Notes: generated from the letters alone by a model not told the origin. Positions 10,699 to 23,363 are shown, counted from the stretch's first letter. The stretch: 64,000 nt of DNA from Carnegiea gigantea (GCA_029747015.1 JAKOGI010002468.1:12501-76500), one strand, 5' to 3'. Program-made: numbers and translations.

Positions 10699-13600
10699 GT
10701 AGGGCTGAAAGGCAACCAATTATTACCTCCTTAGGGGTTTAGTAGAGAGATTTGGAGGGCACTATCAATACCTTTCTTTTTCTGCCAGGTTAGATGGTGA
10801 TCATCCCCACAGGCTTTGCAAGATAATTCGTGTTCTGTTCATGTCAAATCCTCTTAAGTACTATCCTGACTTCAAGATGGAAAGGCAGAAGCATATTTAG
10901 TTGTTTAGGCCCTTAGCTGAAGGATGGCCCCTTAAGTCCAACTCCATCTAAGATTCCATGATAAAGAGGTCTTGAAGGGTTATTTGGATGACCTTTCCCA
11001 TAAGTAGCTATTTCACCATTTCATGGCATATTTGCCCGATTGCACCCTTTTTGCTGACGAGGGTAATTAGTGTCTTCTACATTGGATGGAAAACTTAGAG
11101 AATTTATCACAGTATGCAATCTTGATTGGGACACCATGACCTTTGCCATCAACCTGAAGTACATGAATGTAGCTTCCAGGTTGAAGAGGGAGTATCTCCA
11201 TCATTATGACCATTTAGAAAGGTGCTCAAGGTATGCTTCGTTTACTTTTTGCTTTATTCTTAAGGCCTTTTTTTCTCTCCCTAACTTTGAATTTTTTTTT
11301 TTTTTGGGTGCTATCCTTTGCAACCTTGGTTTCTAGAGTACTTCATTAAGATCACTCCTTGCACTAAGGCGCTAAACAGGCCCTCTTTCTAATATAGTTG
11401 ATATAGGCAATCGCACCAGTGGGGCCCTTTCCCTCAAAGACATTGATAGCTTTTGGTTGGCCTTGAATGGGCAAACTATTGAAATGTAAACAAACTCTCT
11501 TCTTCGTTTTCTATTTTTTATTTCCCTTGTTATGCTAAGATACTTATTATTGGTTAACTTTAGGTGACTTAGGACCTTTGGGCGGAGGATAACGGTGTCC
11601 CTTCTTGCATTCACAAGGCTTGAGCCTCCCCATTCATAAATGATATTCACCACTTCCCTCACCCTAAAATAGGTTGTTGAGTACAGGATCTGGAGAAGAG
11701 GGACTATAATAAGTTTGTCCTTGATCACTTGATGCATCTTATTATTCATAATATAAGGCCCCCATTTTCTTATTTCTTTTAGTTCTTTACATGTTATTCC
11801 TTTGTTTTAAAATACTTTGGTTTGCATTATATAGTACCCAGAGGGCATCCCAATAATGAGTGCTGAGGTGAGGTATATGTAAGCCCTTGAGGGGTAGCAA
11901 ATAGAGAGGATTGAGGAGGTTAGGGATACTGCCATCCTTAGGTTATAGAACATCCCTTTTGATTGGTAGGGGTAAGCCTTTGCTCTTAATACTCCTTTTT
12001 TTCTATTCACTCTTGCTAGATTTTTCACGTATTGTTATGTGTTCCCCTTGCAAGTTCAATCGAGAATAAAGCATTGCCATGACTTAAATCGTGACTAGGC
12101 TCATGCCTTGACTTACGTCCACCATTCATCGAATCAAGAACTAGTGTAGATATCATTGGGGGGACAACATACTTGAGATTACATCATCTCACCTTAGCTT
12201 CTCTTCCTACTTATGATTGCATTTTAATTTGATTTAATTGTAAATTGCAATGAGCCCCAATGTACTCAAGAGCTCCAATATACTCCCAGCTCCTTAGGGA
12301 AAACGACGTAGGGAAACCCTACTTTCGAGACTTTGGGGATTTTCCTAGATGTGCCATTGTCCTTGGAGGTATTGCCTATAGCTGATGGGGATGGTAACAA
12401 GCTCAAGAACATCTTGTGGCTTAGCAACAAGGGCCACTTCCTAGGTATGGGTGCTTTCCCTTAGGGAATGCCAAGTGGAGATGGCTCCTCTTCTCGACCT
12501 CCACACCACCGAGCTATGGTGGCTACTTTGGTTATGGCACAAGGTTTTGGCAAGGACTAGGCTATACACCATTCCTTAGCCACTTCAAGAGCATGTGACA
12601 TTCAGGGGTGGGCATTCCATAGCGACCTGTGTTCGGGTTCTTTAAGCGCCACTTTGTGGATCCCTGTTTGTTGAGTTCCAGTTCCTTTGGCTTTCCTTCA
12701 TCCCCTAGGGTTTCGACCACAAAACAAACCCCCAAGGAGAAGGATGAGGATTACAATGGGAACGCCCCTTTTTGTATAAATTTCTCTTATTTGGATTTTT
12801 TTTTTCCAGGAAATGTGTATTTAAATACTTTTTCTGTTTGTTCTCATTGTTTTGTTTGCATTTTTTTTGGTGAAAGATTTGACATGGAAATCTCCTTATT
12901 TTTGGCTATTTTGTTATTAGTTGTTTTCCACATTCCCCAAGTTATGCGTAATTTACGACATTGATATTTAGTGGTTACACACTTTGTTAGGATTAAGCTC
13001 AATGTTAGATCATTATTATTTAAATATTAGATCGAGTGGACTGTCAGCACAGTTAAAGCAGAGAAAGAAAAAATTACAAAATTACATTTTTAAAAAAAAT
13101 AAAAGAAAAAGAAATTAATTAAAAATGGAGGTCCGGAAAGGCTAGACCTTCTCCCCCATCTTTTTTGATGTGGAACTATCAAATGTGAAGGTTTTGTTTT
13201 ATTAGGAGGGAAATTTGAAAATAATTAAATAAAATAAAAATAAAAGTTTTTTTATTAGTATACGGGGAATACTTACAAAATAGTGGCAATTCAGTTTTTG
13301 GAAGCTAAAATCTCAAAAATGTTGTGGCTGGGAGGAAATAGGAATCAAGTTGTTCAAGGGAAGGCTTATTTAATGACATGCTTTGGGGCTCAACGGAAAC
13401 CATTAGCCCTCAAATCATGATACTGGTCCATAGAGACAGTCGCTTTTACATTGCTTTAGGGCTATGCTCTGCAGGGGGTTTTTCCTTAAAACCCGGATTG
13501 CCCGAAGATCTTTTCTTCATTGCTTCTAACTCTCTCCTGTCCCAAAACACCAGAGCTTTATTCATTCATGGATTCCTTGGCCACCTTTGATGAGATTTTT

Positions 13601-13782
13601 TAACATTTGGAGAGATCACATGGGCATTGATCGCTTGAGATAAGTGGTACGCTAGAGTTTTATCGCTTTGCTCTCTCTCTTTGTGATTAGGTTTTTTATA
13701 CTACTTTTTTTTATTGCTGCTCAACAATTTTGGGAGAAAAACCTCCATGTCTTTCAATTTGTAGGAAGATAAATCTCTCCTT

Positions 13783-14256
13783 TTGTGGAGGAGTTTGGAG
13801 CGATCCTGGGGGTTTCATAGTGGAAAGGGTCAAACCTTCATCCTAAGGCGCCTAACTGGGGATTATGCAAGAGACCTCCAATTGTTGATTTACCTGACGA
13901 ATTATGAAACCAAGAACATTATGGATGGCAAATCCATTAACCTCTTATGGATTACCAAGTGCTTTACGTCTAATGGTGGGTTGTTAAACATGGCGAATCA
14001 CGTAGCACACTTCTTCTGTCAGATTTATCGTTTACTTATTTGTCCGCTCAAAGGGTTTGTCCTCCCTGTCGTGCATAGTCTCGTAACTTCTAAAAGCCAA
14101 GAATCCACATCAATGGTCCTAACAGAGACCATATTTGGTCTAGATGAGGCGGAGGGTCACATGATCACATCCTTAGTTGGGGTACCCACAGCTATTATAT
14201 GTTTGCAATTTTTATGCTTTGTTTTTGCATTTTCATTGGGATTTTACATATTATGA
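13783..14256 (+). pseudogene. Plant-mobile-domain-like ORF, antisense to the Tat element
   Basis: A 157-residue open frame. Residues around 70-125 contain NHVAHFF...YRLLICPLKGF and VVHSLVTSKSQ, then a ...TIFGLDEAEGH block. This resembles the conserved core of plant mobile domain (aminotransferase-like) proteins, in which a H-V-A-F-x-x-x-W-L-x-R-x-I/V-F block is followed by a P-L-A-x-x-L-A-x-G-x-x block. Mobile-domain ORFs carried in antisense between pol and the 3' LTR are known for Tat-lineage elements, and this ORF lies in that position. The first residues may be intronic or artefactual, and no full-length protein can be read. The function of such ORFs is unknown. Confidence 0.45.
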
Positions 14257-14882
14257 TTTTATTCTTTCTCATTTTTCTAAAGCTTCATATTTAGCTCCAG
14301 GAGCGCTTCCAACTCATTAAGCCCCTAGTGGATGGGCCAGATTATGCCTCTGGTTATATCTCCTTATAAAAAAAAATATACTTCTTCACAATGAGGCACA
14401 GGCTTTGCCCTCTTCTATTAAGGATTGGGAATCCTTTTTTCAGCAAAAGAAAAACCATTGGGTAATCCGTTTGCGAGGAATTACCAAATTTTGGATGTTG
14501 AGTAGAAAATGTAAGTAAATCATTTTGATGAATTTCGTTGGGTTCACTCATAGTTTGCCTACTTTTCCAAACAGTATGGCCAGTGTTAAAGTTCTCCCTT
14601 TTTCTTTACTGAGATCCCAATTCTGCCTTTGATTGAGATTACGTGAATCTCTGATGGCACAAGTGCTTACTAAGGCTCAATGTAGGGAATTTGTTACTTA
14701 TGTCCTTCTTTCACCCTTGGCATGGGAAAGAGGGGCGCTTCTAGCCCATAAATAATCTTGATTGACTGATTGTCCCTCACATGCCTTTCATTAGCTGTGC
14801 ATTTAGCAATGAACTTTTCATAATGAGCCCTCCTACATTAAAAGGGCATTCCCCTCGATCTTAGGAATCCTTAATTAAATGA

Positions 14883-14883
<1 letters not shown>

Positions 14884-14964
<81 letters not shown>

Positions 14965-14973
14965 AATAATATT
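14884..14973. repeat. (ATT)n/(AAT)n array with inverted symmetry
   Basis: About 14 ATT units run into AAT/ATA units, then back to ATT and again to AAT. The tract can therefore pair with itself. It is pure simple sequence in non-coding DNA. Confidence 0.9.
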
Positions 14974-15240
14974 AATCTTTAATATTATTCTATTTTATTA
15001 TTGCTATCCTTGGTTTATTTAGTTGTTTTTCATTGATTATTCCTTTTATTTGCGAATTTCGGATTAGACCATGAATTGGGCTAATGTGTTATGTTTCTTT
15101 TTTTTTTTAATTTTTAAACATAGACATGTATTACCAAGCCTATTCTTTTTTGGGCTACCAAGCATTCTGTTTTTTTTTTTTTTTTAATTTTTTGGGTCAC
15201 ATGCTAAATATCAAGCCCTCTTTTTTTATATAAAAAAACA

Positions 15241-16722
15241 AGGATGCTACGCCTCTAGTGGACCTGTATAGCAGGGCGATACAGTAGGTCTTGATGGCAA
15301 TGCTTCTTGTGTCGTTAGACATGCTGGTACCAATGTTTTTGCCGTTAGGATCTGATGACTCTATTATTTATGCCACATTAGCTTGGCAGCTATTTTTCTT
15401 ATGCTGCCTATGTATTGACCCTTTTTTGTTTTCCTTGTTCTCTTTCAAAAGTAAAACTTCTTCAAATTGTCCAAATTTATAAGTGAAAACTCACATCTAT
15501 CTATATCCATAAGTTTCATAATCCCTCCTAAGAGGATTTTTTTCATATAGTAAGCATTGACCACCAAGGTCTGAATTTTCCTCATGGATCAGTGACCGGT
15601 ATGTGTATGGCATTTACCACTATGTCACCCACCTTAATGTTTTGGGGGTGGACCTTTGAATTTAAAGCCCTTTTCATTCTCTATCGATATTATCATAGGC
15701 GATGTAAGGCTTACAACTCAATCGTTTTTCACCAATGCGTATTAGTCCTTTGCATTAGGCTTATAGCCAATCAACTTCAGATACCAGGCCCTCTAAGGCA
15801 ACTCCTCAATGATGTAATTTTAACCCTATCGAGAGCACCGTTTCCATCCTAAATACAAGGGAGAATGGGGGTAGCATCCTTGGATAGTCTCATAGATGTT
15901 GGTATCCCTATAATGGAAAAAGGATTTTATTATGCGAATCCTTATAATTTTTTTATCATTTTTCTTAGGATGGTTTTAATATTTTTGGTCGCCTCTACAA
16001 CCTCATTTATTTGCGGTATGTACCTCACACATTGTCAATGTTAGATGTTGTATCATTCAGGTAACCTTGCGATCTCATCTTTTAAATACGACCAATGATT
16101 GTTTATTTGCTCATGCAATATTCCATAACAACTTGTTTGGGGATAGGAGTGGTATATGATGTCACTTTAACTGACTTGGTGAAATAATTGGTTGCCACTA
16201 TAATGTATTTATGGACATTAGTCCCTTTTGGTGTAATCTTACCTTTGATGTTGATTCCCTAAATGGAGAATAGCCATGGAGAAGTGGGTTTCTATAGTTA
16301 TGATAGAGGCATGTGTTAGATTAGGGCATATTTTTGAGATTTTTGGCACCTTTGTGCAACTTAGAAGCTTTCCCTATCCATGGTGGTCCAATAGTAGTCG
16401 TGCCCTTGTATTTTCTAGGACAATAGATGTCCATTCATATGTGTTCCATAGTCACCCCCATGAATTTCCTTTATAAGGAGCTTAGCTGCCTCAACATTTA
16501 CATATTGTAGGGTAATGTCATAAGTGCTTTTCTTATAGAATGCACCATTATTCTCTATGAATATTGAGGCCAACTGATAAAGTGCTCTTTCTACCACCAG
16601 CATGTATCTTAATTTTCCTCTTCTATCTCCAAACAAGATGTTGGTTCGCCTTTCCTGTCAATGGTTGTAGTTACTTTGGACTCCTCATCTTGCATCTTGA
16701 TTATGGATGTCAATTTTCCTAG
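15241..16722 (-). pseudogene. Tat-lineage integrase remnant (3' portion of the split Tat element)
   Basis: Minus-strand translation gives the segment before the integrase (LVVERALYQLASIF), then LLIKEIHGGDYGTHMNGH, which is the zinc-binding H-x4-H part typical of Tat integrases, then DYYWTTMDRE and later FSPWGI-like and ITPKGT-like blocks near 16200-16260. The catalytic core is too shifted to trace all three acidic residues. The element reads from higher to lower coordinates and continues from the 28.7-32.8 kb piece. Confidence 0.65.
16576..16722 (-). repeat. Left copy of a ~150 bp Tat segment duplicated around Athila B
   Basis: The segment AGTGCTCTTTCTACCACCAG ... CTTCTATCTCCAAACAAGAT ... 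CTAGCGTGCC matches 28744-28893 in the same orientation with scattered differences and one ~10 base indel. The two copies flank the Athila B insertion, far longer than the 5-base duplication made by LTR element integration. Confidence 0.85.
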
Positions 16723-16734
16723 CGTGCCTTGACT

Positions 16735-17078
16735 CCCTGTGGGCTGGGCATTGACTTTCAGTGTGGGCTGGGCCACTGGGAAGATGGACTGAGTCAAGCT
16801 TCCTTTCTTTGCCTTTTTTTTTTCCCCCCTTCATTTGCTTCTTTCTCTTGGATTGGGCTGTTAACCTAGATTTCTGGGCTAGACATGGAGCATTGACTCG
16901 GGCTACATTTTTCTTGATTTTCATCTCTTCATTGCACTCTTTTTACACGTATTATTTCATTAAATCTTTATTTCCTACAAAAATCACAAAATTAAATAAA
17001 ATCTAAAAGATAATCCTAACTACGAGTAAAAACTACGTGATTAGAAGTACTTAAATTGACACTTTTGGTGTCTAAACA
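16735..17078 (-). repeat. Truncated 3' LTR of Athila B
   Basis: Starts TGTTTAGACACC on the minus strand at 17078 and matches the first ~350 bases of the 5' LTR (28735 to about 28385). Shared blocks include TCAATGC, GATTTTTGTAGGAA and CTTTCTCTTGGATTGGGC (plus strand). The remaining ~1 kb of LTR is missing: the sequence passes directly into Tat at about 16725-16735. Confidence 0.8.
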
Positions 17079-17092
17079 AATACCTCCACACC
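17079..17092 (-). promoter_or_regulatory. Polypurine tract of Athila B
   Basis: Minus-strand GGTGTGGAGGTATT lies immediately before the LTR start. This is the expected position of the plus-strand primer for reverse transcription. Confidence 0.5.
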
Positions 17093-18050
17093 AGGATTTT
17101 GCCCATCCTTGAGCAAGATAAAAGAAAATAAAAATCTATCTAAGACACCTACCTCATTTTTGTAGAAATCACGATTGCACTTAACACTTGTAACTAGCCT
17201 TTAAACCCTTAAGTTTCCCCCTAGTGGACAAGTACAGCATCGTGAGGGTTTGCAGAAGATATGCCTACAAAATCTTTGAAAAGGACAAAGAAAAAGAGGA
17301 ACAAAAATAGAAAATAATGAATCTATCCCAGTGCGCTATGTGCAAGTGTATCATCACCCTAGGAGTTAAGCTTGCCAAGGTTCGACTCATTCACACTTGA
17401 CTATTATATTGCCTTATTGACTTGGGAAGCAAGCTTTCCCAGTAGCAATATTGTTTCAAGGGTGGCACCCAGTAACCCATGCCTCAAAGGGATATCTGTC
17501 ACTCTCTACTCTTTGGGTTTTTATTTTGGGTTTTGTTTTCCTTTTTTTCCCCTTATTTGGGGCCATACAAGAAATACAAGTGGGAAAATCAAACCATGAA
17601 AGCCGAACACCCAAAGATAATGGCGATACATAACAAAGGATTAGACTCCACATTATAATGGGGTTAGAACTAGGATATAGAGTGACACATATTAAACTAA
17701 GGACTATTATGCACACTATACTTATATACAAATCAATAGTAGGTCACAAGGGGTCATAGTTGATCAAGATAGTACAACCACCCAAAATCACATAAGAATA
17801 GAAAATCTTTTTGGTTTTTCAAAAAAAATGCCTTTTTTTTTCTTCAAAAGCATAGCTTCCCCTCCCTTACACCAAGATCACATAATGTCTGCATTGTGGG
17901 AAAAGGGAGCACCTAGGACATAAAATAAAAGAAAAGATAGAAATAAAAGAAAAAAATAAAAGAAATGATATATACAATATACAAAGAATGGAACGATAAC
18001 ACTAGGTTGGATACTAACTGTAGCTAAACTGCCTTACCACCCATTAGAAA
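17093..18050 (-). other. 3' untranslated region of Athila B
   Basis: Between the integrase end and the polypurine tract. No domain is recognisable. Short ORFs on both strands (17372-17731) are not conserved in Athila A, which lacks this part. Athila elements normally carry a long non-coding or env-like region here; no envelope-like features such as a signal peptide and membrane anchor were seen. Confidence 0.5.
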
Positions 18051-19090
18051 TCACTAGGTGGTTCATGGAGCATCAGACACTCCACATCCTTCTCTATAGG
18101 AAGCTCCGGGAACTGTTTCAATCTTTGACCATTAACCTTTTACTTAGCTCCAGAAGTAGGTTCTTGTATCTCAATTGCACCATAAGGAAATACATGAGTA
18201 ACAATAGCACTCTCATGCTTGGGGCAAAGTCCTTCATAAGAATCATCCTGCCATGAGCCAACTTCTCCCTCCCCTTAGATAATCGACCAATCTCATATGC
18301 CTTACCTCGAATCTCCTCTAGCTCACTTAATTGCAGTCTCCTCTCCTCGCATGTTGTAGTAAGATCATACTTAAGGGTCTTAGTGGCCCACCAAGATCGA
18401 TGCTTAAGCTCAACTGCGAGATGAAAAGGCCTCCCATAGACTACCCTCTAAGTTGACATACCCAAGGGTGTCTTATAAGCTGTTCTATAGGCCTTAAAAG
18501 CATCAATAAGCTTATCAGTTCAATCATTCCTAATCTTGTTGACAGTTTTCTCTAAAATCTGCTTGATCTGACTATTAGAAACATCAACATGCCCATGGGT
18601 CTAGGGTTGATAAAGAGTGGTTAGCCTATGAATATTAGAGTATCGAATCATCAATGAATCAAAAGATTGGTTATTAAAATGTGCACCCTGATCACTAATA
18701 ATAGCACGACGCATGCCATACCTAAAAAAGATGCTTTCCCTTAGAAACTTCACAACAAATCTAGCCTTATTAGTCCTAGATAGCGTCAACTAACTTAGAC
18801 ACATAATTAATAGCTAGCAAGATATACTCATCGTAAAAGAAACCAGGAACGGTCCCATAAAGTCTATACCCCACATATCAAAGATCTCTATTACAGTAAT
18901 AAGGTTGAGGGGCATCATATTCCTCCTAGTGATGTGACCTAACTGCTGGCGTCTAAGGCATCTCCTACAGTACTTATGGGCATCTTTAAACAACATAGGC
19001 CAATAAAATCCATATTGAAGAACGTTAGTTGCTACCGTTTTCCTGCTAAAGTGCCCTCCACAGGCTTGGTATCTATCCCTATCATGCTTA
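18051..19090 (-). pseudogene. Athila B integrase remnant
   Basis: Minus-strand blocks in order: GGHFSRKTVATNVL and YCRRCLRRQQLGH (zinc-binding His and Cys residues), WGIDFMGPF (first Asp), [13 protein letters not shown] (second Asp), then GHVDVSNSQIKQIL, where the third catalytic Glu is Asp. C-terminal KTPLGMS and VVYGRPFHL follow. Stops interrupt in several places (near 18600 before THGH, and at 18787). It would insert the cDNA into the genome if intact. Confidence 0.85.
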
Positions 19091-19092
19091 TT

Positions 19093-19740
19093 CTAACCCT
19101 CAAAAATCATACCAGTAATAAGATAGTTCACAATATCAGCACACCAAGGGTTAGACTGAATCATAAATAACTGCTCATTAGGGAAGCACTCAGAAATGAG
19201 GGCCTCAGTAGCCCTAGTACATGCTATCTTAGACAGGTAGTCAGCAACAGCGTTTCTATATCCCTTCTTGTCTCTAATCTCACAATCAAACTCATGTAGA
19301 AAAAGCATTCATATCACAAACCTAGGCTTAGCATCCCTCTTTAAAAGAAGGTGCTTAAATGCAACATGATCAGTAAAAACAATAACATGAGAACCAATCA
19401 AGTAAGGTCTAAACTTTTCAAAAGAAAAGACCACAACTAAGAACTCCTTCTCAGTCATAGTATAGTTCATCTAGGCATCACTTAATGTGTGGCTAGCATA
19501 AGAGATCACGTAGGGTTTCTTATCAATGTGTTGCCCTAAAACTATCCCAACAGCATAGTCAGAAGCATCAAACATCAACTCAAAAGGCTCGCCCCAAATG
19601 GGAGGATGTAGAATGGGAGCAGTGGTTAGGGTTTCCTTCAGCTTAGCAAACACCTCTAAACACTCCTCAGAGAAGTGAAAGGGTACATCCTTAGCTAGAA
19701 GGTTGGACAAGGGCTTAGCAATCTTGCTAAAGTCTTTAAT
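19093..19740 (-). pseudogene. Athila B RNase H remnant
   Basis: Open piece 19471-19710 carries PILHPPIWGEPFELMFDASDY (first catalytic Asp) and VGIVLGQHIDKKP. It is followed by a stop at the position where Athila A has Gln (SRTLNDSQLN). Then TEKEFLVVVF (Glu) and FTDHVAFKHLL (Asp) follow, and the C-terminal piece at 19093-19308 has RDKKGYRNAVADYLSKI, where relatives have the ENLVADHLSR block. Confidence 0.85.
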
Positions 19741-20640
19741 AAATCTATGATAAAATCAAGTATGTCCAAGAAAAGACCTAACATCTTTAACACTAGTGGG
19801 AGGAGGAAGATTGGCAATCAAATCAATCTTGACCTTGTCAACCTCAATACCCTCACTAGAAATGACATGGCCTAAGATAATCCCCTTTTTCACCATAAAG
19901 TAACACTTCTCCTAATTCAAGGTAAGATGATTTCCCTAGACCTTTTCAAAACTTTATCTAAATTGGTCAAACAATTATCAAAAAAAAGAACTAAATATAG
20001 AAAAATCATCCATGAAAAACTTTATACAATGTTCAACCAAATAAAAGAATATAGAAATCACGCATCTCTGGAAAGTAGTAGGGGCATTACATAAACCAAA
20101 TGGCAGCTTCCTAAAGGCGTAGGCAATAAATGGGCAGGTAAGGTAGTCTTCTTGTGATCCTTAGGAGCTATAGAGATCTGGGTATAGCCGAAGTAACCAT
20201 TAAGAAAACAGTAGTATGAGTGTCTAGCTAATTTCTCTAACATCTAGTCTAAGAAAGAAAAGAGGAAATGGTCTCTGCAAGTGGTAACATTCAATTTTCT
20301 ATTATCAATACCTCCACCCAGACAAGACTCGAGTTAGGATTAATTTGTTCTTATCAATCCTAATCACGGTGATACCGGTCTTCTTAGAAACGACAAGAAC
20401 ATGACTAACCCATTCACTATTAGAAATAAGGTACATAATCCCATGGCCGAACCACTTCAACAATTCTTTCCGAACTACCTCTTGCAGAGTCAGATTTAAC
20501 CTCCTTAGCCGGTCTTAGTAAGGTCTAAAACCATCCTCCAAATGGAGCTTATGCTACACAACTATAGGGTTAATACCCTTGATGTCCCCTATGGTCCGTC
20601 CTAATGCCTCTTTATTCTCCCTAAGTAACTTAAGTAATTT
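19741..20640 (-). pseudogene. Athila B reverse transcriptase remnant
   Basis: LEKLARHSYYCFLNGYFGYTQISI is at 20058-20243 (partial frame). After a frameshift come the catalytic FMDDFSIF at about 20005-20030 and LTLN-stop-EKCYFMV (Trp lost), GHVISSEGIEVDK and VRSFLGH. The motif F-M-D-D is the normal Athila form. The upstream entry part is broken by several stops. Confidence 0.85.
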
Positions 20641-20652
20641 TCCCTCTTAGTC

Positions 20653-21660
20653 TTAGTCCAAATCAGATACAATAATCATAGGTAGAGACTCATCAGGACC
20701 TAGAAAAGCATACTGAAGGGAGTCAAGTAAGGGTTTCAAATCAAGTGAAATAGTAGAAGTATCACATGCAGAAACAACATTTGCAATAAAGTCCATAAAG
20801 CACATATCAAAGTCAAATACGTCATACTTAGGCTCATCACTTATGAAGAAGGACTCATACTCAACAACAAACCCATCCACATGCTCAACTTCTAACTCAT
20901 TATAACAAAAGTCACCTACCCAACTAAGGGCAGAATGATCCACATCACTAAAACCATCAGGTTATCTTTGCAAATTAAAAATATTCAAGTCAAGAGTCAT
21001 GCTGCTGAAAGACAGTTTCATCATACCATTCTTACAGTTAATTAAAGCATTATATGCAGCTAAGAAAGGGCGTTCCAAAATCATAGGGATATAGGACTCA
21101 GCATTAGGCACCCTCTCAATATGGAGTTCTACAAAGTCAATGGGGAAGATGAATTCCCCCATATTAATAAGCACGTCCTCCACAACGCCCATACAAAGTC
21201 TAGTAGACTTATCAACTAGTTTGAGGACAATCTTGGGAGGTCCTAGCTCACTTAGTCCAAGTCTCTTATAAACAGTGAATGACAGTAAGTTCAAATAGCT
21301 CCCAAATCCAGTAAAGCTCCATGAATGGTTTGGTCACCTATCGTTGTAGAAATGGTAGGGAAACCTAGGTCCTTGTACTTGATAGGAATCTAACTAGAGA
21401 TGATAGAGCTAACATTAGATGCTAAGAAAGCTCTCTTCGGCACTACAGTTACCCTTTTGGTAATGCAAAACTCTTTTAGAAATATGGCATATGGGGCTAT
21501 CCATTGGATAGCATCTAGCACGGGTGTGTTAATTTTATCCTGAGAGAATTTCTCCCTAATCTCATCAATATTGGCCTGGTCCTTCCTCCCCTTTAGCCTG
21601 TTGGAGAAGCGAACTGCAGGTTTCTGGACCTTCAAAGGTGGACCAGAAGTACTCTTAGAG
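20653..21660 (-). pseudogene. Athila B protease and flanking remnant
   Basis: The pieces at 21390-21635 (FSNRLKGRKDQ, IREKFSQDKINTPVLDAIQ, PKRAFLASNVSSI), 20962-21294 (NLLSFTVYKRLGLSEL, MILERPFLA) and 20653-20943 (VEYESFFISDEPKYDVF) line up with 46450-47380 of Athila A. The segment holding the active-site DLGAS box is disturbed near 21300-21390. The ILGRPFLA block is present with one change (LERPFLA). Confidence 0.8.
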
Positions 21661-22844
21661 AAGATGTAGTCACTGTATCAATAAGCTCATCCTCTTTAGA
21701 CTTTCCAGAATCATTATCAGCACTAGGGTGAAAAATAGAAGATGAGGCTATAAATGATTTAGATGTTTTATTAAAGTTATCACCCACATGATTATCTACT
21801 TCTCATCCTGATCTTAAAATTATTACAACATTGGCTTTCTTAAGTTATCAGGAACTGAGCTAGAGGATGCCCCACTCTTAGGGTTGGTCTAAGGTTGACT
21901 CAACTAAGAAAGATGCCTTCTCCTTGTTTGCTATAGCAAACCTGGAAAATTGCTCTGTCATCGCTCTTAGCATTTGTTCATTATTCTCTCTCATCATTCT
22001 TTCTATGTCACTTTTAATTCTCCTTTCACATTTATCAACTTCACTGTTACTAGGAGGAGACTGAGACTAGGTAATAGCTACAATAGGAGGAGGAGGCGCT
22101 GGCTACCTAGGTGCATTGGGAATACCTTGGTAGCCTAGCCTTGGCATGGTTTGGGAGGAGTTTTCCAGGAAACCCTCCTTACTGATTTGGCAGTACTGTA
22201 TTAGGTCCACTATCTTAAGAAAAAATTAGGTTGATTACGCCACTCTGGATTAATATTAGGAGCAAAAGAGCCATTCGTTGGTCTTTAGTAGGCCATGTTC
22301 ACCTGTACTTGGCCTGAGGCCAATTGGTGAGGAAAGTAGTGGCATGTCCTTGAAGTATGATACCAACGCGTGCCATTAGGAGAACATCTCAAGAGTTTAG
22401 GAAGTTTGGGATTTCTACATAAGCAACCCCTTCATCCTATTTTCAAGGGCAGCAAATCTAGATTCGAGGTGACTTAAATCAGGCACAGCATGCATACCAC
22501 CTATGCCCTACTACACATAGAGTTCAAGCTGTCATCTCTAATGGTTTCCTATTGCATGGTCTTCTTAGCTAGATCTTCTAGGAATTCCCAAGCATTAGTA
22601 AAGCTCTTGGATAGAAATCCACCTTCACACATTGACTCCACCATTGTACTATTTTCTTGGTTAAGGCCCTCATAAATAATTTAATAAAAGCAGGCTTGGT
22701 CTAAACCATGGTGAGGACATTTGGATAAGAGGTTCTTAAACCTATCAAGATACTTCCAGAATGACTCCCTATCAGCTTGCATAAATTGATTAGTTTCATT
22801 CCTCAGCTTAACTGTTTTACTATAAGGAAGTATTTTTGTAGAAA

Positions 22845-23363
22845 CAACAACACCACCACCACCACCTCCCAGTGTGGGTCCCGCTTTCGCGGGGTTTGGG
22901 GAGATCCAGCTGTAGGCAACCTTACCTCTACCGGTATTCCTACCCATAGAGAGGTTGATTCCAAGAGACCCACGAAAACGGTTTTGAGAAAAAAGGTTTA
23001 AAGAGGAAAGCGCTTGCGAAGCATTAAAAGAGCGAAATCAGTACCAAAGAAGCTGAAGCTGAAAGACGCTAAAAGAAAGCTGAAAGAATGTACCTCAACA
23101 ATCCATGTTAGGCAGCTGCCGTCCCTCCCAGAAAAAAAAAGCGCAACTTGCATACGAACACGACAGACCCCTACCAGCATTAAGCCACTATAGCTACTGA
23201 CAATTATGGAGACGCTTCTCTGCCATCTAAGATCCTAATCCTATTCCGCCACAACCTCCTATCCTGAGCCAGGTCCTCCGACAGACCCACTACTTTCAAG
23301 TCCTCTCTAATCACCTCGTCCAAACTCTTCTTCAGCCTACGCCTGCCTCTCTTACCACCGGGA
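22845..23363 (-). mobile_element. 5'-truncated RTE-clade LINE inserted in Athila B gag
   Basis: On the minus strand the insert begins with the last part of an RTE-clade ORF (23359-23204), has a ~330 base 3' region with AGGTAAGGTTGCCTACAGCT and CCCCAAACCCCGCGAAAGCG, and ends in GGT/GTT repeats. That tail structure is characteristic of plant RTE LINEs. The flanks ATTTTTGTAGAAA (22832-22844) and ATTTTTTTCGTAGAAA (about 23364-23379) are near-identical and look like the target duplication. The gag reading continues on both sides. Confidence 0.8.
23204..23359 (-). pseudogene. C-terminus of RTE LINE ORF (51 codons and stop)
   Basis: The frame is unbroken and reads GGKRGRRRLKKSLDEVIRED, then LKVVGLSEDLAQDRRLWRNR, then IRILDGREASP and a stop. 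This matches the plant RTE C-terminal consensus (GRGRPKKTW..VIR.DL...GL...LA.DR..WR..I...D). The endonuclease and RT domains were never copied here or were lost by 5' truncation, so it is a fragment and not a gene. Confidence 0.8.

Larger units (their letters stand above)
10699..15240 (+). other. Region downstream of Tat integrase with antisense ORF remnants
   Basis: In the direction of the Tat element (minus strand) this is the space between integrase and the expected 3' LTR. It holds plus-strand open pieces: 11070-11336, 12629-12964, 13378-13590 and 13783-14256. The last has a plant-mobile-domain-like block and is listed separately. CAAGGTATG-like donor sites (near 11229) suggest intron remnants. 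Two partial copies of the same antisense gene are possible, because a C-terminal-looking stretch (12300-12800) precedes the domain-bearing one. No Tat 3' LTR was recognised. Short T-runs and a trinucleotide array occupy 14880-15240. Confidence 0.4.

Noticed and set aside
11372..12028. Minus-strand ORFs of 125 and 73 residues as Tat coding sequence
   Set aside because: No gag-pol motif; they overlap the antisense region and are more likely shadows.
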